From: Wohlfahrtiimonas larvae
GTDB lineage: Bacteria; Pseudomonadota; Gammaproteobacteria; Cardiobacteriales; Wohlfahrtiimonadaceae
Reading direction: 5' to 3'
NCBI RefSeq assembly: GCF_039543665.1
Contig: NZ_BAABKE010000003.1
Location: 248,001 to 312,000, forward strand
DNA: 64,000 bases
In this document: positions 1-9,025 of the stretch, in pieces
Layout of the letters: each line of letters begins with the position of its first letter
How positions within the stretch are numbered: the stretch's first letter is position 1
Notes under the pieces: generated by a model
What the model saw: only the letters and a program-made list of their open reading frames with translations
The model's database searches: none
What the model was told of the DNA's origin: nothing
Program-made: the position numbers and the translations under genes

Positions 1-199
1 ATGGTTATTTGTAAGTTTCTTTTTAATGACTAGATTTTATAATTATACAATAATTAAAGTTTTCTGCTCTTATACAATATACATTCATGCATCGCAACAA
101 AATTGCTTAAAAATAAAATTTTTGAATTTTTCTTGCATTTAATGAGAATTCAATAATAGAATCGAACAGTTTGTAATATTATTACGCAGGGGAAAATAC

Positions 200-1486
200 A
201 TGAGTCACAATACATACAATCCTTTTATACATGCTCAACAACAATTTGATCATGTTGCCCAAACATTAGAACTAGATGATGGCATGAAGGACCTTCTTCG
301 ATCACCAATGAAAGAAATCCACTTCTCTATTCCTGTTAAAATGGATGATGGCACTACTCGTGTCTTTAAAGGATTTCGCATGAAACATAACGAAGCGTTA
401 GGGCCAGCAAAAGGCGGCTTACGCTTTCACCCACACGAAAGTGCAGATACAGTCAGAGCACTCTCAATGTGGATGACATGGAAATGTGCAGTTGTTGGAT
501 TACCATTAGGCGGAGGAAAAGGCGGCGTTATTTGCGACCCTCAAACCCTATCATTAGGCGAGCAAGAAAGAATTTGTCGCGGCTTCATTAGACAAATGCA
601 TCAATTACTCGGCCCCAATACTGATGTTCCTGCACCAGATGTAATGACTAACGGGCAACACATGATTTGGATGCTAGATGAATATGAAACCATCACAGGC
701 GGGCATTATCCTGGAATGATTACAGGCAAGCCTGTAAATTTAGGTGGCTCTCAAGGCCGAACAGAAGCAACAGGTTACGGCGTAATTTATACACTAGAAG
801 CACTGTTAGCTAAAAAGAAATTAAACATTAAAGAAACCACTGCTAGCATCCAAGGCTTTGGGAATGTCGCACAATATGCTGCTGAACTATATACACAATT
901 AGGTGGCAAAGTTGTCGCAATATCTTGCTGGCATCAAAAAGATCAAAAAAGCTATACCATCCTTCATCCAGAAGGTTTAAATATTGCTGCACTAGTCAAT
1001 ATCAAAGATAAATTTGGTAGCATCGATTTAGACAAAGCCAAAGCTTTAGGGTATGAAATCACTAATGGTGAAGCTTGGCTATACCAAGAGGTTGATATTT
1101 TAATCCCTGCTGCATTAGAAAATCAAATTACCGCTGAATCAGTACCGCAATTATCATCTAAAGTTAAAATTATTTGCGAAGGCGCTAATGGACCAACAGC
1201 CCATGAAGCAGACGCCCTATTATTTGAAAAAGGTATTACATTTATCCCTGATTTTCTATGTAATGCAGGTGGTGTAACGTGCAGTTATTTTGAACAAATC
1301 CAAGGCAATACAAATTTTTATTGGGAAAAAGATGAGGTTCTAACCAAACTTAACCTCATGATGGTCAACGCATTTGAACGTGTCTATGCACTAGCAGAAG
1401 AAAAAAATATTGATATGCGTGATGCAGCTTATACAATTGCAATTCAACGCGTTAAAGATGCTGTACAACTACGTGGTTGGGCATAA
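200..1486 (+). CDS. gdhA: Glu/Leu/Phe/Val-family dehydrogenase, probably glutamate dehydrogenase
   Basis: This gene encodes a cytoplasmic hexameric-type glutamate dehydrogenase that interconverts glutamate and 2-oxoglutarate plus ammonia. The 428-residue length matches the small NAD-type (GudB/RocG-like) enzymes. The substrate-binding lysines are visible in GPAKGG (K71), MTWK (K95) and GGGKGG (K107), and a Rossmann GFGNVAQ motif lies near residue 230. The ATG at 200 follows a good AGGGGA ribosome-binding site. The gene stands alone on the plus strand and ends in a strong terminator. Cofactor choice is not certain from sequence, and leucine dehydrogenase is a less likely alternative because that family is shorter. 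Confidence 0.9.
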   Translation: MSHNTYNPFIHAQQQFDHVAQTLELDDGMKDLLRSPMKEIHFSIPVKMDDGTTRVFKGFRMKHNEALGPAKGGLRFHPHESADTVRALSMWMTWKCAVVGLPLGGGKGGVICDPQTLSLGEQERICRGFIRQMHQLLGPNTDVPAPDVMTNGQHMIWMLDEYETITGGHYPGMITGKPVNLGGSQGRTEATGYGVIYTLEALLAKKKLNIKETTASIQGFGNVAQYAAELYTQLGGKVVAISCWHQKDQKSYTILHPEGLNIAALVNIKDKFGSIDLDKAKALGYEITNGEAWLYQEVDILIPAALENQITAESVPQLSSKVKIICEGANGPTAHEADALLFEKGITFIPDFLCNAGGVTCSYFEQIQGNTNFYWEKDEVLTKLNLMMVNAFERVYALAEEKNIDMRDAAYTIAIQRVKDAVQLRGWA

Positions 1487-1501
1487 TATCCATCCCATTA
1501 C

Positions 1502-1531
1502 AATCCCATTGAACTAATCAATGGGATTTTT
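1502..1531 (+). terminator. Intrinsic terminator after gdhA
   Basis: An 11-bp perfect stem (1502-1512 with 1518-1528) closes a 5-nt loop and runs into five T residues. It sits 16 bases after the glutamate dehydrogenase stop codon and separates it from the convergent exporter gene. Confidence 0.85.
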
Positions 1532-1536
1532 ACTGC

Positions 1537-2943
1537 TCACGACTTATTACGATTAGCCATATTATCGCCATCTGTTTTATGTAAAATAACAAAAATAAAT
1601 GTCGCAAAGAATGTAAATATCCCCATAACAATCATCGTAGCCTGAAATGGCTCTGTTTCAGATGCAAATATTGCAACGGGTGAATCTGCAAAAACATTCA
1701 TAAATATTGCTGCAAATGCTATTGCCAATGTCATAGATAACTGCTGAAATACAACCATCAAACTATTACCACTACTTACATTATCATCTGTTAAATCAGC
1801 CACTGTTAAAGTATTCATAGCACTAAATTGGATTGAATTAAAAAAACCTAACATAAACAATAGAACCATTAAAACAGAAATGTGTACTATTGGGGCCACA
1901 AATCCCATGATGATGATAATTATGCTAACCATAAGTGTATTAATGATCAACACACTCTTATAACCATACCAACGCATAATGGTTGTCACCATCGGCTTAT
2001 TAATAAGATTAGCCAGTGCCAAAGGCACCAAAACCCATCCAGCAACATCTGGACTATAACCCAATCCCACTTGAAGCAATAAAGGTACAACAAAGGGAAT
2101 ACATGAAATACCAAGCCTTGCTAAAATACCGCCAAAAACGCCAACAAAAAATGTACGTATCTTAAATAAAGACGGTGAATACAATGGAGAATCTGTGTAA
2201 TAAGCATAGATCCAATAACTGACCAACAATAACACACCAAAACATAACATCAACATTGAAAATAACTGATTATCTCTTCTAACGACAAACTCTAACCCTA
2301 AAATCAATAATGAGATTGCCGCTGCAAACATGATATAACCCCAAAAATCAATTTTTACTTTATCTGCCTTATAATCTGGCATGTAAAAAAATGCCAATCC
2401 AATACAAACCATACCAATTGGAATATTGATCAAAAAAATCCAGTGCCACGATAAATACTGAACCAAATAACCACCTAAAATTGGCCCTAACATTGGCCCA
2501 ATCAATGCTGGTGTTACAGCATAACTAATAATTTTTAAAATTTGAGATTTAGGATATGTTTTAAAAATAGATAAACGCGCTACAGGAATAGACATTGCCC
2601 CGCCTACACCCTGCAAAATCCGAGATAATGTCAACTGAGTTAAATCCATAGATAATGCACACAAGAATGAACCCAATGTAAATACAAGAACAGATAATAA
2701 AAAGGTATATTTAGTACCAAATTTATCTGAAATAATACTACTTAAAGGCGTACATATAGCTAGTGTTAAAGTATAACTAATAATAGCAGCTTGCATTTGC
2801 AAAGGAGATTCATTGAGGTCTCTTGCGATAGCTGGCAACGCTGTATTTAAAATTGTTGTTTCTAGCATCTGCATAAAAATTGTAATACCTAAAATCCAAG
2901 GTAAAACTTTTTTGGTTTGCTCAGACACAATTGCCTGCCCCAT
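1537..2943 (-). CDS. MFS exporter, DHA2 family, MdtD/HsrA-like
   Basis: This is a polytopic inner-membrane drug/proton antiporter of the DHA2 (14-helix) family, 468 residues, composed almost wholly of hydrophobic segments. The N-terminal motif LETTILNTALPAIA and the helix-5 region with LGPILGG and SWHWIFLINIP are typical of DHA2. The late motif FSAMNTLTVADL resembles E. coli MdtD over the same region. The ATG at 2943 has a GAGGT ribosome-binding site. The gene is monocistronic by position, converging on the glutamate dehydrogenase gene. The substrate cannot be read from sequence. Confidence 0.85.
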   Translation of the reverse strand: MGQAIVSEQTKKVLPWILGITIFMQMLETTILNTALPAIARDLNESPLQMQAAIISYTLTLAICTPLSSIISDKFGTKYTFLLSVLVFTLGSFLCALSMDLTQLTLSRILQGVGGAMSIPVARLSIFKTYPKSQILKIISYAVTPALIGPMLGPILGGYLVQYLSWHWIFLINIPIGMVCIGLAFFYMPDYKADKVKIDFWGYIMFAAAISLLILGLEFVVRRDNQLFSMLMLCFGVLLLVSYWIYAYYTDSPLYSPSLFKIRTFFVGVFGGILARLGISCIPFVVPLLLQVGLGYSPDVAGWVLVPLALANLINKPMVTTIMRWYGYKSVLIINTLMVSIIIIIMGFVAPIVHISVLMVLLFMLGFFNSIQFSAMNTLTVADLTDDNVSSGNSLMVVFQQLSMTLAIAFAAIFMNVFADSPVAIFASETEPFQATMIVMGIFTFFATFIFVILHKTDGDNMANRNKS

Positions 2944-3067
2944 ATCATGACCTCACATATCACTATTAATTGGATAAGAATATTTCTTGATTAGTATAGG
3001 TAAAAGCAAGCTGTTATTCCACGAAAGAATAAAGTTATTTATGATTGATTTAATGAGTATTTTAAGA

Positions 3068-3144
3068 TGGTCGGGGCAGAGGGATTCGAACCCCCGACCC
3101 ACTGGTCCCAAACCAGTTGCGCTACCAGACTGCGCTATGCCCCG
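3068..3144 (-). tRNA. tRNA-Pro (TGG), distal copy
   Basis: The minus strand folds into a 77-nt cloverleaf with a 7-bp acceptor stem (cggggca/tgccccg), a 5-bp anticodon stem closing a TTTGGGA loop (anticodon TGG), a GGTTCGAATCC T arm and an encoded CCA end. It is the last tRNA of the operon and is identical in sequence to the tRNA at 3399-3475. Confidence 0.97.
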
Positions 3145-3150
3145 ATAAGA

Positions 3151-3178
3151 ATGCCGTTTCAACTATCTGAAACGGCAT
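3151..3178 (-). other. 10-bp hairpin between tRNA-His and tRNA-Pro
   Basis: A perfect 10-bp inverted repeat (ATGCCGTTTC at 3151-3160, complementary arm 3169-3178) with an 8-nt loop lies in the spacer between two tRNAs. Only a weak T-rich stretch follows in the minus direction, so a processing hairpin or partial terminator fits better than a strong terminator. Confidence 0.6.
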
Positions 3179-3186
3179 TTAAAAGA

Positions 3187-3263
3187 TGGGGTGAACGACG
3201 GGGATCGAACCCGCGACAACTGGAATCACAATCCAGGGCTCTACCAACTGAGCTACGTCCACC
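3187..3263 (-). tRNA. tRNA-His (GTG)
   Basis: The minus strand gives a 77-nt cloverleaf including the extra 5' G (-1) characteristic of tRNA-His, paired opposite the discriminator C. The anticodon loop is TTGTGAT (anticodon GTG), and CCA is encoded. The acceptor stem contains one G-T wobble. Confidence 0.97.
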
Positions 3264-3292
3264 ATTGTACTGCCATTAAGAGTAATCGAGAA

Positions 3293-3369
3293 TGGCGCGC
3301 TCGGCAGGACTCGAACCTGCTACCCTCGGCTTAGAAGGCCGATGCTCTATCCAGATGAGCTACGAGCGC
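3293..3369 (-). tRNA. tRNA-Arg (TCT)
   Basis: The 77-nt minus-strand cloverleaf has a GCGCTCG/CGAGCGC acceptor stem, discriminator G, an encoded CCA, and the anticodon loop CTTCTAA (anticodon TCT, reading AGA). It is the second tRNA of the operon. Confidence 0.97.
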
Positions 3370-3398
3370 TCTAACCTAAAAGCTTACTCTTAAAAAAT

Positions 3399-3475
3399 TG
3401 GTCGGGGCAGAGGGATTCGAACCCCCGACCCACTGGTCCCAAACCAGTTGCGCTACCAGACTGCGCTATGCCCCG
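3399..3475 (-). tRNA. tRNA-Pro (TGG), promoter-proximal copy
   Basis: A 77-nt cloverleaf identical base for base to the tRNA-Pro at 3068-3144, with anticodon TGG and an encoded CCA. The identity stops exactly at the tRNA ends; flanks differ. It is the first tRNA downstream of the promoter at 3503-3531. Confidence 0.97.
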
Positions 3476-3502
3476 ATGTCTTGTTCTCTAAAAGAGGACG
3501 CT

Positions 3503-3531
3503 ACTATATAGCGAAATAAAAATACTGTCAA
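3503..3531 (-). promoter_or_regulatory. Sigma-70 promoter of the tRNA operon
   Basis: On the minus strand a perfect -35 TTGACA (3526-3531) and a -10 TATAGT (3503-3508) are separated by exactly 17 nt. The predicted start, near 3496, is about 20 nt before the first tRNA. The promoter abuts the end of cca. Confidence 0.85.
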
Positions 3532-3539
3532 ACAGATGC

Positions 3540-4682
3540 TCAATCTTTGATCAACAATTCAATTACTGCTAATCGTTTTGCTTTAATCACACTTGGAATC
3601 TCTTTAGGAGAAACATTTTTAATCAAAGGCTTAACATCAATCATTACTAATTTTTGATACACTTTAACTAGACATTCTTTTTGATTCAAAAAAAATTTTT
3701 TTCTACCTGAAATTTCTGCCAAAAACTCACTGCATTGTAGAAAATCCATCAATTGCTCAGGCTTTCTAAAAGCGTCTAATCCTAACAATAGATCTAACCA
3801 TGATTCAGCATCCTGCGATATATCATCAAACCAATGCCCCCATTGTTTAAGCTTCTCTGCCATCACTTTTTCTTGAATAGATAAACGATACTGCATTGCA
3901 AAATTTTGAATATCTTTGGGTTCTTCAAATACACTCAACAACAATGCGACTATGATATGCATTGCTGCTCCCTGCTCTATCGCAAGAGATACAACATCAA
4001 ACATCTTATCTAATTGATTACGATTTGAATCTGTAAAAAATTGTTCCAATGCAGGAAAAATTACTTTCAACGCACCCAATTCATGTAAAACAATAAAATA
4101 CTGAATACCATGTTGTTCTTGCAATGCTTTATGTGTTTCCAACCAAATTCGCTCTGCAACTAGATGAGAAAGCTCTCCACTTTCAATCATCTTATGAACT
4201 AGCGTTTTAGTTTCCTCTGCAATGGTAAAACCTTCTTTATAAAAACGTGCATAAAAACGAGCTAAACGCAAAACCCGCAAAGGGTCTTCCTCAAAAGCAT
4301 CACTAACATGACGCAGAATACGATTATCTAAATCTTGTCGCCCACCATAGGGATCAATGATCTGCCCCTGTTCATCCATTGCCATAGCATTAATGGTTAA
4401 ATCACGACGCAATAGATCCTCTTCCAGTGTTACATCAGGTGTTGCAAAGACCTCAAATCCGCTGTATCCATGCCCATGTTTGCGTTCTGTGCGTGCCAAT
4501 GCATACTCTTCTTTAGTCTTAGGGTGTAAAAATACTGGAAAATCTTTACCAATCTGCAAATATCCTTCGGATAACAAAAGATTGGGTGTTGCACCAACAA
4601 TCACCCAATCTATATCTTTAACCTCTTTGCCGAGCAGTTCATCACGAACTGCTCCGCCTACCTTATATGTTTGGTAGCTCAT
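3540..4682 (-). CDS. cca: CCA tRNA nucleotidyltransferase
   Basis: This enzyme adds or repairs the 3' CCA of tRNAs without a nucleic-acid template. The N-terminal class II nucleotidyltransferase domain shows KVGGAVRDELLG, the DxD metal motif in DIDWVIVGATP, and RRDLTINAMAMD. At 380 residues it is slightly shorter than the E. coli enzyme. The gene lies directly upstream of the tRNA operon on the same strand, but those tRNAs encode CCA, so a repair role is likely. It follows the RimK-like gene by 5 bases, which suggests co-transcription with the cassette at 4.7-7.8 kb. Confidence 0.93.
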   Translation of the reverse strand: MSYQTYKVGGAVRDELLGKEVKDIDWVIVGATPNLLLSEGYLQIGKDFPVFLHPKTKEEYALARTERKHGHGYSGFEVFATPDVTLEEDLLRRDLTINAMAMDEQGQIIDPYGGRQDLDNRILRHVSDAFEEDPLRVLRLARFYARFYKEGFTIAEETKTLVHKMIESGELSHLVAERIWLETHKALQEQHGIQYFIVLHELGALKVIFPALEQFFTDSNRNQLDKMFDVVSLAIEQGAAMHIIVALLLSVFEEPKDIQNFAMQYRLSIQEKVMAEKLKQWGHWFDDISQDAESWLDLLLGLDAFRKPEQLMDFLQCSEFLAEISGRKKFFLNQKECLVKVYQKLVMIDVKPLIKNVSPKEIPSVIKAKRLAVIELLIKD

Positions 4683-4687
4683 AATTT

Positions 4688-5665
4688 TTAAAATCCAAAT
4701 TCTGCCTTAGAGAATGCTATTCTCTCTTCAAAGTTCTCTGTTATACCCTGCTCTTTCAACATTTCCAAACGAGCCTCTACTTTCTGATTACGAGCAGCTA
4801 ACCCTGAATCATTTGCAATCTGAATATTTAAACCAGGACGAGCATTTAGTTCTAAAATTAAAGGTCCTTTTTCCTGATCTAAAACCATATCCACACCAAT
4901 ATAGCCTAACTTAGATAACTCATAACATTTGCTAGCCAAAGACATAAAATCATCCCAATAAGGTACAATCAGGTCATTGATAGGATGATTCGTATCAGGA
5001 TGTTTATCAATTTTGTCATTGAGCCACGTACCACGTAATGTAGAACCAGAACGTAAATTGATACCTGCACCAATAGCACCTTGATGAAGGTTCGCCTTAC
5101 CGCCAGATTGTCGAGTTGGTAAACGCAACATTGCCATGACAGGATAACCCATTAGAACAATGATACGAATATCAGGCACACCTTCGAAACTGATAGATTT
5201 AAAGATTGGATCTGGCGTTACCCGATATTCAATCAAAGCTCTATCTCTCATACCACCCAATGAATATAAGCCTGTCAAAATATTGGAAACCTGATATTCA
5301 ATTTCAGACATGGTAATTAACTTACCTGAAATCGTTTTAAAACGATTTTCATCAAAGCGATCAGCAATAACGATAATACCATCACCACCAGCACCTTGGG
5401 CTGGCTTAATCACAAAGTCTTTACGCCCTGTTAAAATTTTTCTTAACTTATGGCTAATCTCACTTTCTGTTTCAATGATGCCATACTGCTCAGGTACATG
5501 AATGCCTTCTTCAATCGCCCTAGCCTTAGTTAATATCTTATCATCCACAACAGGATAATATTTACGATTATTATACTTAAGGATATAGTCACCATTACGC
5601 TGATTAATCCCCATAATGCCACGCTCTTTCAGCAACTTCCATGTTTGAATATAACCACCAAACAT
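4688..5665 (-). CDS. RimK-related ATP-grasp ligase (alpha-L-glutamate ligase-like)
   Basis: This is a 325-residue ATP-grasp enzyme of the RimK-related glutamate-ligase family, expected to form an amide or peptide bond with ATP. The sequence shows the glycine-rich nucleotide loop KPAQGAGGDGI (about residue 140) and the metal-binding end VLDQEKGPLILELNARPGLNIQIAN near residue 270. The ATG at 5665 has a GAAGG ribosome-binding site. It starts one base after the 7TM gene ends and forms a cassette with the next two genes. The substrate is unknown. Ribosomal RimK itself is unlikely, because of the fixed partnership with the membrane protein and protease. Confidence 0.85.
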   Translation of the reverse strand: MFGGYIQTWKLLKERGIMGINQRNGDYILKYNNRKYYPVVDDKILTKARAIEEGIHVPEQYGIIETESEISHKLRKILTGRKDFVIKPAQGAGGDGIIVIADRFDENRFKTISGKLITMSEIEYQVSNILTGLYSLGGMRDRALIEYRVTPDPIFKSISFEGVPDIRIIVLMGYPVMAMLRLPTRQSGGKANLHQGAIGAGINLRSGSTLRGTWLNDKIDKHPDTNHPINDLIVPYWDDFMSLASKCYELSKLGYIGVDMVLDQEKGPLILELNARPGLNIQIANDSGLAARNQKVEARLEMLKEQGITENFEERIAFSKAEFGF

Positions 5666-5666
5666 T

Positions 5667-7244
5667 CTAGCCTTCCTTCACTAAAGCTTTAAAGCGAACA
5701 AGCTCTGTTAAACGATAACCACGATAACGCCCCATCACTAACATAAATGCAATCAACACAAATAAAATACCAGGGAATGTAAATGCAAAATATGTCAACC
5801 ATTCTATATTCATCACATAGAATGCAATTGCACCTGTAAAGAATGTACCCAACGCAACTTTAAACGCAAAACTGCCACCACGCTCTTCCCAAGTCACAGA
5901 TAAACGTTCAATTGTCATGGTTAAAATAACCATTGGGAATAATGTCACAGACATACCTTGATCTAATCCTAATTTGTGGCTCATCAAACTAATCACAGCA
6001 ATCAGAATGACTACACAAGTTAAAACAACAGATAATCTAGGTAGCATTTGTAGCTTTAGATGCTCTAAATATGACCGTATTGCTAAACCGATACCGACAA
6101 TCACTGTAAATAAGAATAAGCCAAACGCAAAACCAGTTTCACGGAATGCCAAAGCAATCAATACAGGCGTAAATGTCCCTAATGTTTGAACACCCACAAT
6201 ATTTCTAAAAATTAAGATTGCCAAAACACCAAATGGAATCACAATCATCGTTAAATATGTTTCTTGCACCTGTATCGGCAAACTATATAAAGAATATGTT
6301 AAAAAGCTACTTGCCTCTGCATTATTAACTTTATTAGATATAATCCCTTTAGATGTCAGCTCTCGATCATCTAAACTGAAGTTTACACTGGCTCTAATAT
6401 CATTAGATGTTGTCAATAATGGATCATTACCTACCCACCAAATTAATCGATCATTAGCTAAACCTCTATGGCCTGAAGTTAAATCAAAGTAAACCCATTC
6501 TCCAACTTTTTCATTACCATCTTTATGCGTTTCAATATAGCTACGTATAAATGTTTGAGGTTTTTGGTTAGCACCGATACTAAGTTTTAAAGTATGCACA
6601 AACTGTATAGGAATACGTGCTTGTGACAATAAGACTTCTAAAACTTTTGCACGATTTTGTGCAGAGAAATCATTATTCAATAATGTCTTTGCAAAATCAT
6701 TTCTTGTATCATTCAACGTTTGAATAGCTTCTGAAATAAATGTTGCAGTATCTGATGACTGCTCACGAATTCCTGCAATCATAGACTCTGCCGCAACTTT
6801 TTCAGCCCCTTCTAACTGAATAGGCTCTCGATAAACCATTCCCTTAGGACCAATATAGGTTTCTGCCTTACCTGCTTCTTCTGATACTAATAAACGATAA
6901 TACAATGTTTGATTACCAGATGCTCTACGCGATGATAGGATCAATTGCTGATTACCTAAAGCATCCGTTTCTCTAGCCACACCATAATTACGCGCCAATA
7001 CATTATCATCTTCCAAAATGACTGTACTTAAAGCATTCTCTTTTGAAGGAATGAATAGGCGTAGTTTTACAGGCTTAGATCCACGCACATCAAAACTGAT
7101 CTTAGTATCAATTGTCCACATTGATCCACGAGAATTTTCTGTCAGTGGAATTTTCAAAATTATGGCTTGATAAATAATCGAACCTAATCCGATGACTAAT
7201 AAGATTGTAATTAAAATCTTCAAATGAAGTGTTAAGGATTTCAT
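5667..7244 (-). CDS. Inactive transglutaminase fused to seven-TM domain
   Basis: This 525-residue inner-membrane protein has an N-terminal membrane anchor (about residues 10-28), a large extracytoplasmic domain of the inactive-transglutaminase type, and a C-terminal block of about seven hydrophobic helices from about residue 320. The family is known from operons with RimK-like ligases and retropepsin-like proteases, as here. The start is ATG, and the gene begins 6 bases after the upstream protease gene ends. A receptor or export scaffold for the product of the neighbouring ligase is an inference; no catalytic Cys-His-Asp triad can be recognised. Confidence 0.82.
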   Translation of the reverse strand: MKSLTLHLKILITILLVIGLGSIIYQAIILKIPLTENSRGSMWTIDTKISFDVRGSKPVKLRLFIPSKENALSTVILEDDNVLARNYGVARETDALGNQQLILSSRRASGNQTLYYRLLVSEEAGKAETYIGPKGMVYREPIQLEGAEKVAAESMIAGIREQSSDTATFISEAIQTLNDTRNDFAKTLLNNDFSAQNRAKVLEVLLSQARIPIQFVHTLKLSIGANQKPQTFIRSYIETHKDGNEKVGEWVYFDLTSGHRGLANDRLIWWVGNDPLLTTSNDIRASVNFSLDDRELTSKGIISNKVNNAEASSFLTYSLYSLPIQVQETYLTMIVIPFGVLAILIFRNIVGVQTLGTFTPVLIALAFRETGFAFGLFLFTVIVGIGLAIRSYLEHLKLQMLPRLSVVLTCVVILIAVISLMSHKLGLDQGMSVTLFPMVILTMTIERLSVTWEERGGSFAFKVALGTFFTGAIAFYVMNIEWLTYFAFTFPGILFVLIAFMLVMGRYRGYRLTELVRFKALVKEG

Positions 7245-7250
7245 AATTAA

Positions 7251-7844
7251 TTATTTCGTTGTTGGACAAATTGGTTTAGAAAGTTTAGAAACAGATGGAT
7301 CAACGATTGCCTTCAACTTTGTTAATCCAATTTTGCCGATTAAAAGTGGAAATGTAAAATGAGTTCGATCAGTCAGATTGACTTCTAATTTTTTTCTCTG
7401 ATCTCCCATGCATACCTCTAATTCAATCACAGGACGTTCTGCTGATGTTGATGCATCTGGTGATTCTATTTCACCACTACGTTTCTTAATACGACTCATG
7501 CGCTTAATTGGAAACTCATAGTATTTTTTACCACTTTCCACCTGAAAGCGCACCCATTTTTCTTTATTTTTTGTAAAAATCTTCAAATCCAAAGCATTTA
7601 AAGAGGCTGTTTTTGCCCCTGTATCTAACTTAGCTGGCAAAGACATATTGCCTAATTGAGGTAAAATAACAATTTCATCATGGCCATAAATGACTTTTGT
7701 AATCTCTGGCTTTGCTTCAATTTTTTCATCCGCAATAGCCTGAGCCCCAGATTCTACCTGTTCTTCTTGTTTATCAGCATAGCTCACAGCTAAAGTCGAA
7801 AAGGTTACCAAAGATAATAAAATCATCTTCTTCATATTGCTCAT
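7251..7844 (-). CDS. RimK/LysX-family retropepsin-like protease, exported
   Basis: This 197-residue protein belongs to the family often named ATP-dependent zinc protease but is structurally retropepsin-like. A Sec signal peptide covers residues 1-23, ending SYA, followed by a charged linker. The aspartic-protease-like motif LPAKLDTGAKTASLNA carries D74-T75-G76. The signal peptide places it in the periplasm, facing the extracytoplasmic domain of the 7TM protein. The ATG at 7844 follows AAGGAT. It is the first gene of the cassette. Cleavage of the ligase product is plausible but unproven. Confidence 0.85.
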   Translation of the reverse strand: MSNMKKMILLSLVTFSTLAVSYADKQEEQVESGAQAIADEKIEAKPEITKVIYGHDEIVILPQLGNMSLPAKLDTGAKTASLNALDLKIFTKNKEKWVRFQVESGKKYYEFPIKRMSRIKKRSGEIESPDASTSAERPVIELEVCMGDQRKKLEVNLTDRTHFTFPLLIGKIGLTKLKAIVDPSVSKLSKPICPTTK

Positions 7845-7935
7845 ACTAATCCTTATATATCCGAATATATCTGATAAAGTGCTACTCTATTTTTTATGCA
7901 AAGAATAACACTAAATTTAAATGTAAATCTTTCAT

Positions 7936-8535
7936 TTACTTTTTCATCAAAGATTGCAATGCGATTTTAATCAACTCATCCACTGCCATATTAGGTTTGG
8001 CAATCTTCTTAATCATCTTCTCAGCATCACTCACTTTATAACCCAATGTTGTTAATGCCATTACAGCATCATTAATAGGATTATGAATAGGCCCTTCATC
8101 CAATAAATCACCCGATGAAATCATAGACACAGCCTTAATCTTATCCTTTAACTCAACAATCAAACGTTCTGCTGTTTTCTTACCGATACCAGGCACACGC
8201 GTTAAACGTGTAACATCTTCATTAGCAATCACTTCATATAATTCAGTGACTGATAAACCAGACAAAATAACAATGGCACTTTTAGGGCCAATGCCAGAAA
8301 CTTTAATCAATATACGAAATGCTTCTTTCTCTTCTATCGTATAAAAACCATATAACAAATTGGCATCTTCTCGCACAATTTGCTGAATATATAAAGAGGT
8401 CTCTACTTTAATGGCTGGTAACATTGAAAAAGTTGAGATGGGCACCTCAACTTCATAACCTACACCATTGGTATCAATAATGACAATATTGGGTGGTAAT
8501 TTTTCCCAAACCTGTCCTTTTAAACGCGCGATCAT
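7936..8535 (-). CDS. ruvA: Holliday junction branch-migration protein RuvA
   Basis: RuvA binds Holliday junctions as a tetramer and loads the RuvB motor. The 199-residue protein has the N-terminal OB fold (MIARLKGQV, DTNGVGYEVEVP), the tandem helix-hairpin-helix motifs VSGIGPKSAI and VPGIGKKTAERL, and the C-terminal RuvB-binding helices after about residue 150. Its ATG overlaps the ruvC stop in a TAATG junction, so translation is coupled. The expected ruvB partner is not downstream. Confidence 0.96.
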   Translation of the reverse strand: MIARLKGQVWEKLPPNIVIIDTNGVGYEVEVPISTFSMLPAIKVETSLYIQQIVREDANLLYGFYTIEEKEAFRILIKVSGIGPKSAIVILSGLSVTELYEVIANEDVTRLTRVPGIGKKTAERLIVELKDKIKAVSMISSGDLLDEGPIHNPINDAVMALTTLGYKVSDAEKMIKKIAKPNMAVDELIKIALQSLMKK

Positions 8536-9017
8536 TACTTAACTCCTACCATTGGTAAGTGAAACCCATGCGTTAATGCTGCTGCTAATGCATCTGCAGC
8601 ATCCGCTTGCGGCTTCCCATTCAATTTTAACAAATGTTCCACCATGTGTTGAACCTGATCTTTCGTTGCATGGCCATTGCCCACAACTGTCTGTTTAATT
8701 CTTGTGGCACTGTATTCATAAATCTCTAAACCTGCTAAAGCGGCCGCACATAATACAACGCCACGAGCCTGCCCTAGTTTTAAAGCAGACTGAGGATTTT
8801 TATGCACAAATACTTGCTCAATTGATAATTGATCAGGTTGATATAAACCAATCAATTGATCTAAACCTTCAAAAATTGTTTTTAATCGATTGCCAGTGGT
8901 TGCTTTAACATCCATACGAATGCAACCACTGTCAACATATCGAGCTTTACGATTAACCCACTCAATCACACCATAACCCGTAATTCGGCTACCAGGGTCA
9001 ATACCTAAAATAATCAC
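8535..9017 (-). CDS. ruvC: Holliday junction resolvase RuvC
   Basis: RuvC cleaves Holliday junctions symmetrically. The 160-residue protein keeps the acidic active site: D7 in ILGIDPGSR, the glutamate in SIEQVF, and the pair of aspartates in ADAADALAAALTHG. The start codon is GTG at 9017, since no in-frame ATG precedes the conserved IDPG motif. It sits 8 bases after yebC and overlaps ruvA by one base. Confidence 0.96.
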   Translation of the reverse strand: MIILGIDPGSRITGYGVIEWVNRKARYVDSGCIRMDVKATTGNRLKTIFEGLDQLIGLYQPDQLSIEQVFVHKNPQSALKLGQARGVVLCAAALAGLEIYEYSATRIKQTVVGNGHATKDQVQHMVEHLLKLNGKPQADAADALAAALTHGFHLPMVGVK

Positions 9018-9025
9018 GAGATATC

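Noticed and set aside
1..199. Gene or strong promoter before gdhA
   Set aside because: Only a 10-codon frame starts at position 1, and the candidate TTGCAT/-10 pairs have poor spacing.
3067..3279. Open frame across the tRNA operon
   Set aside because: The frame reads through tRNA-Pro and tRNA-His sequences; its peptide repeats (GGSNPRQ-like) are translations of T and D arms.
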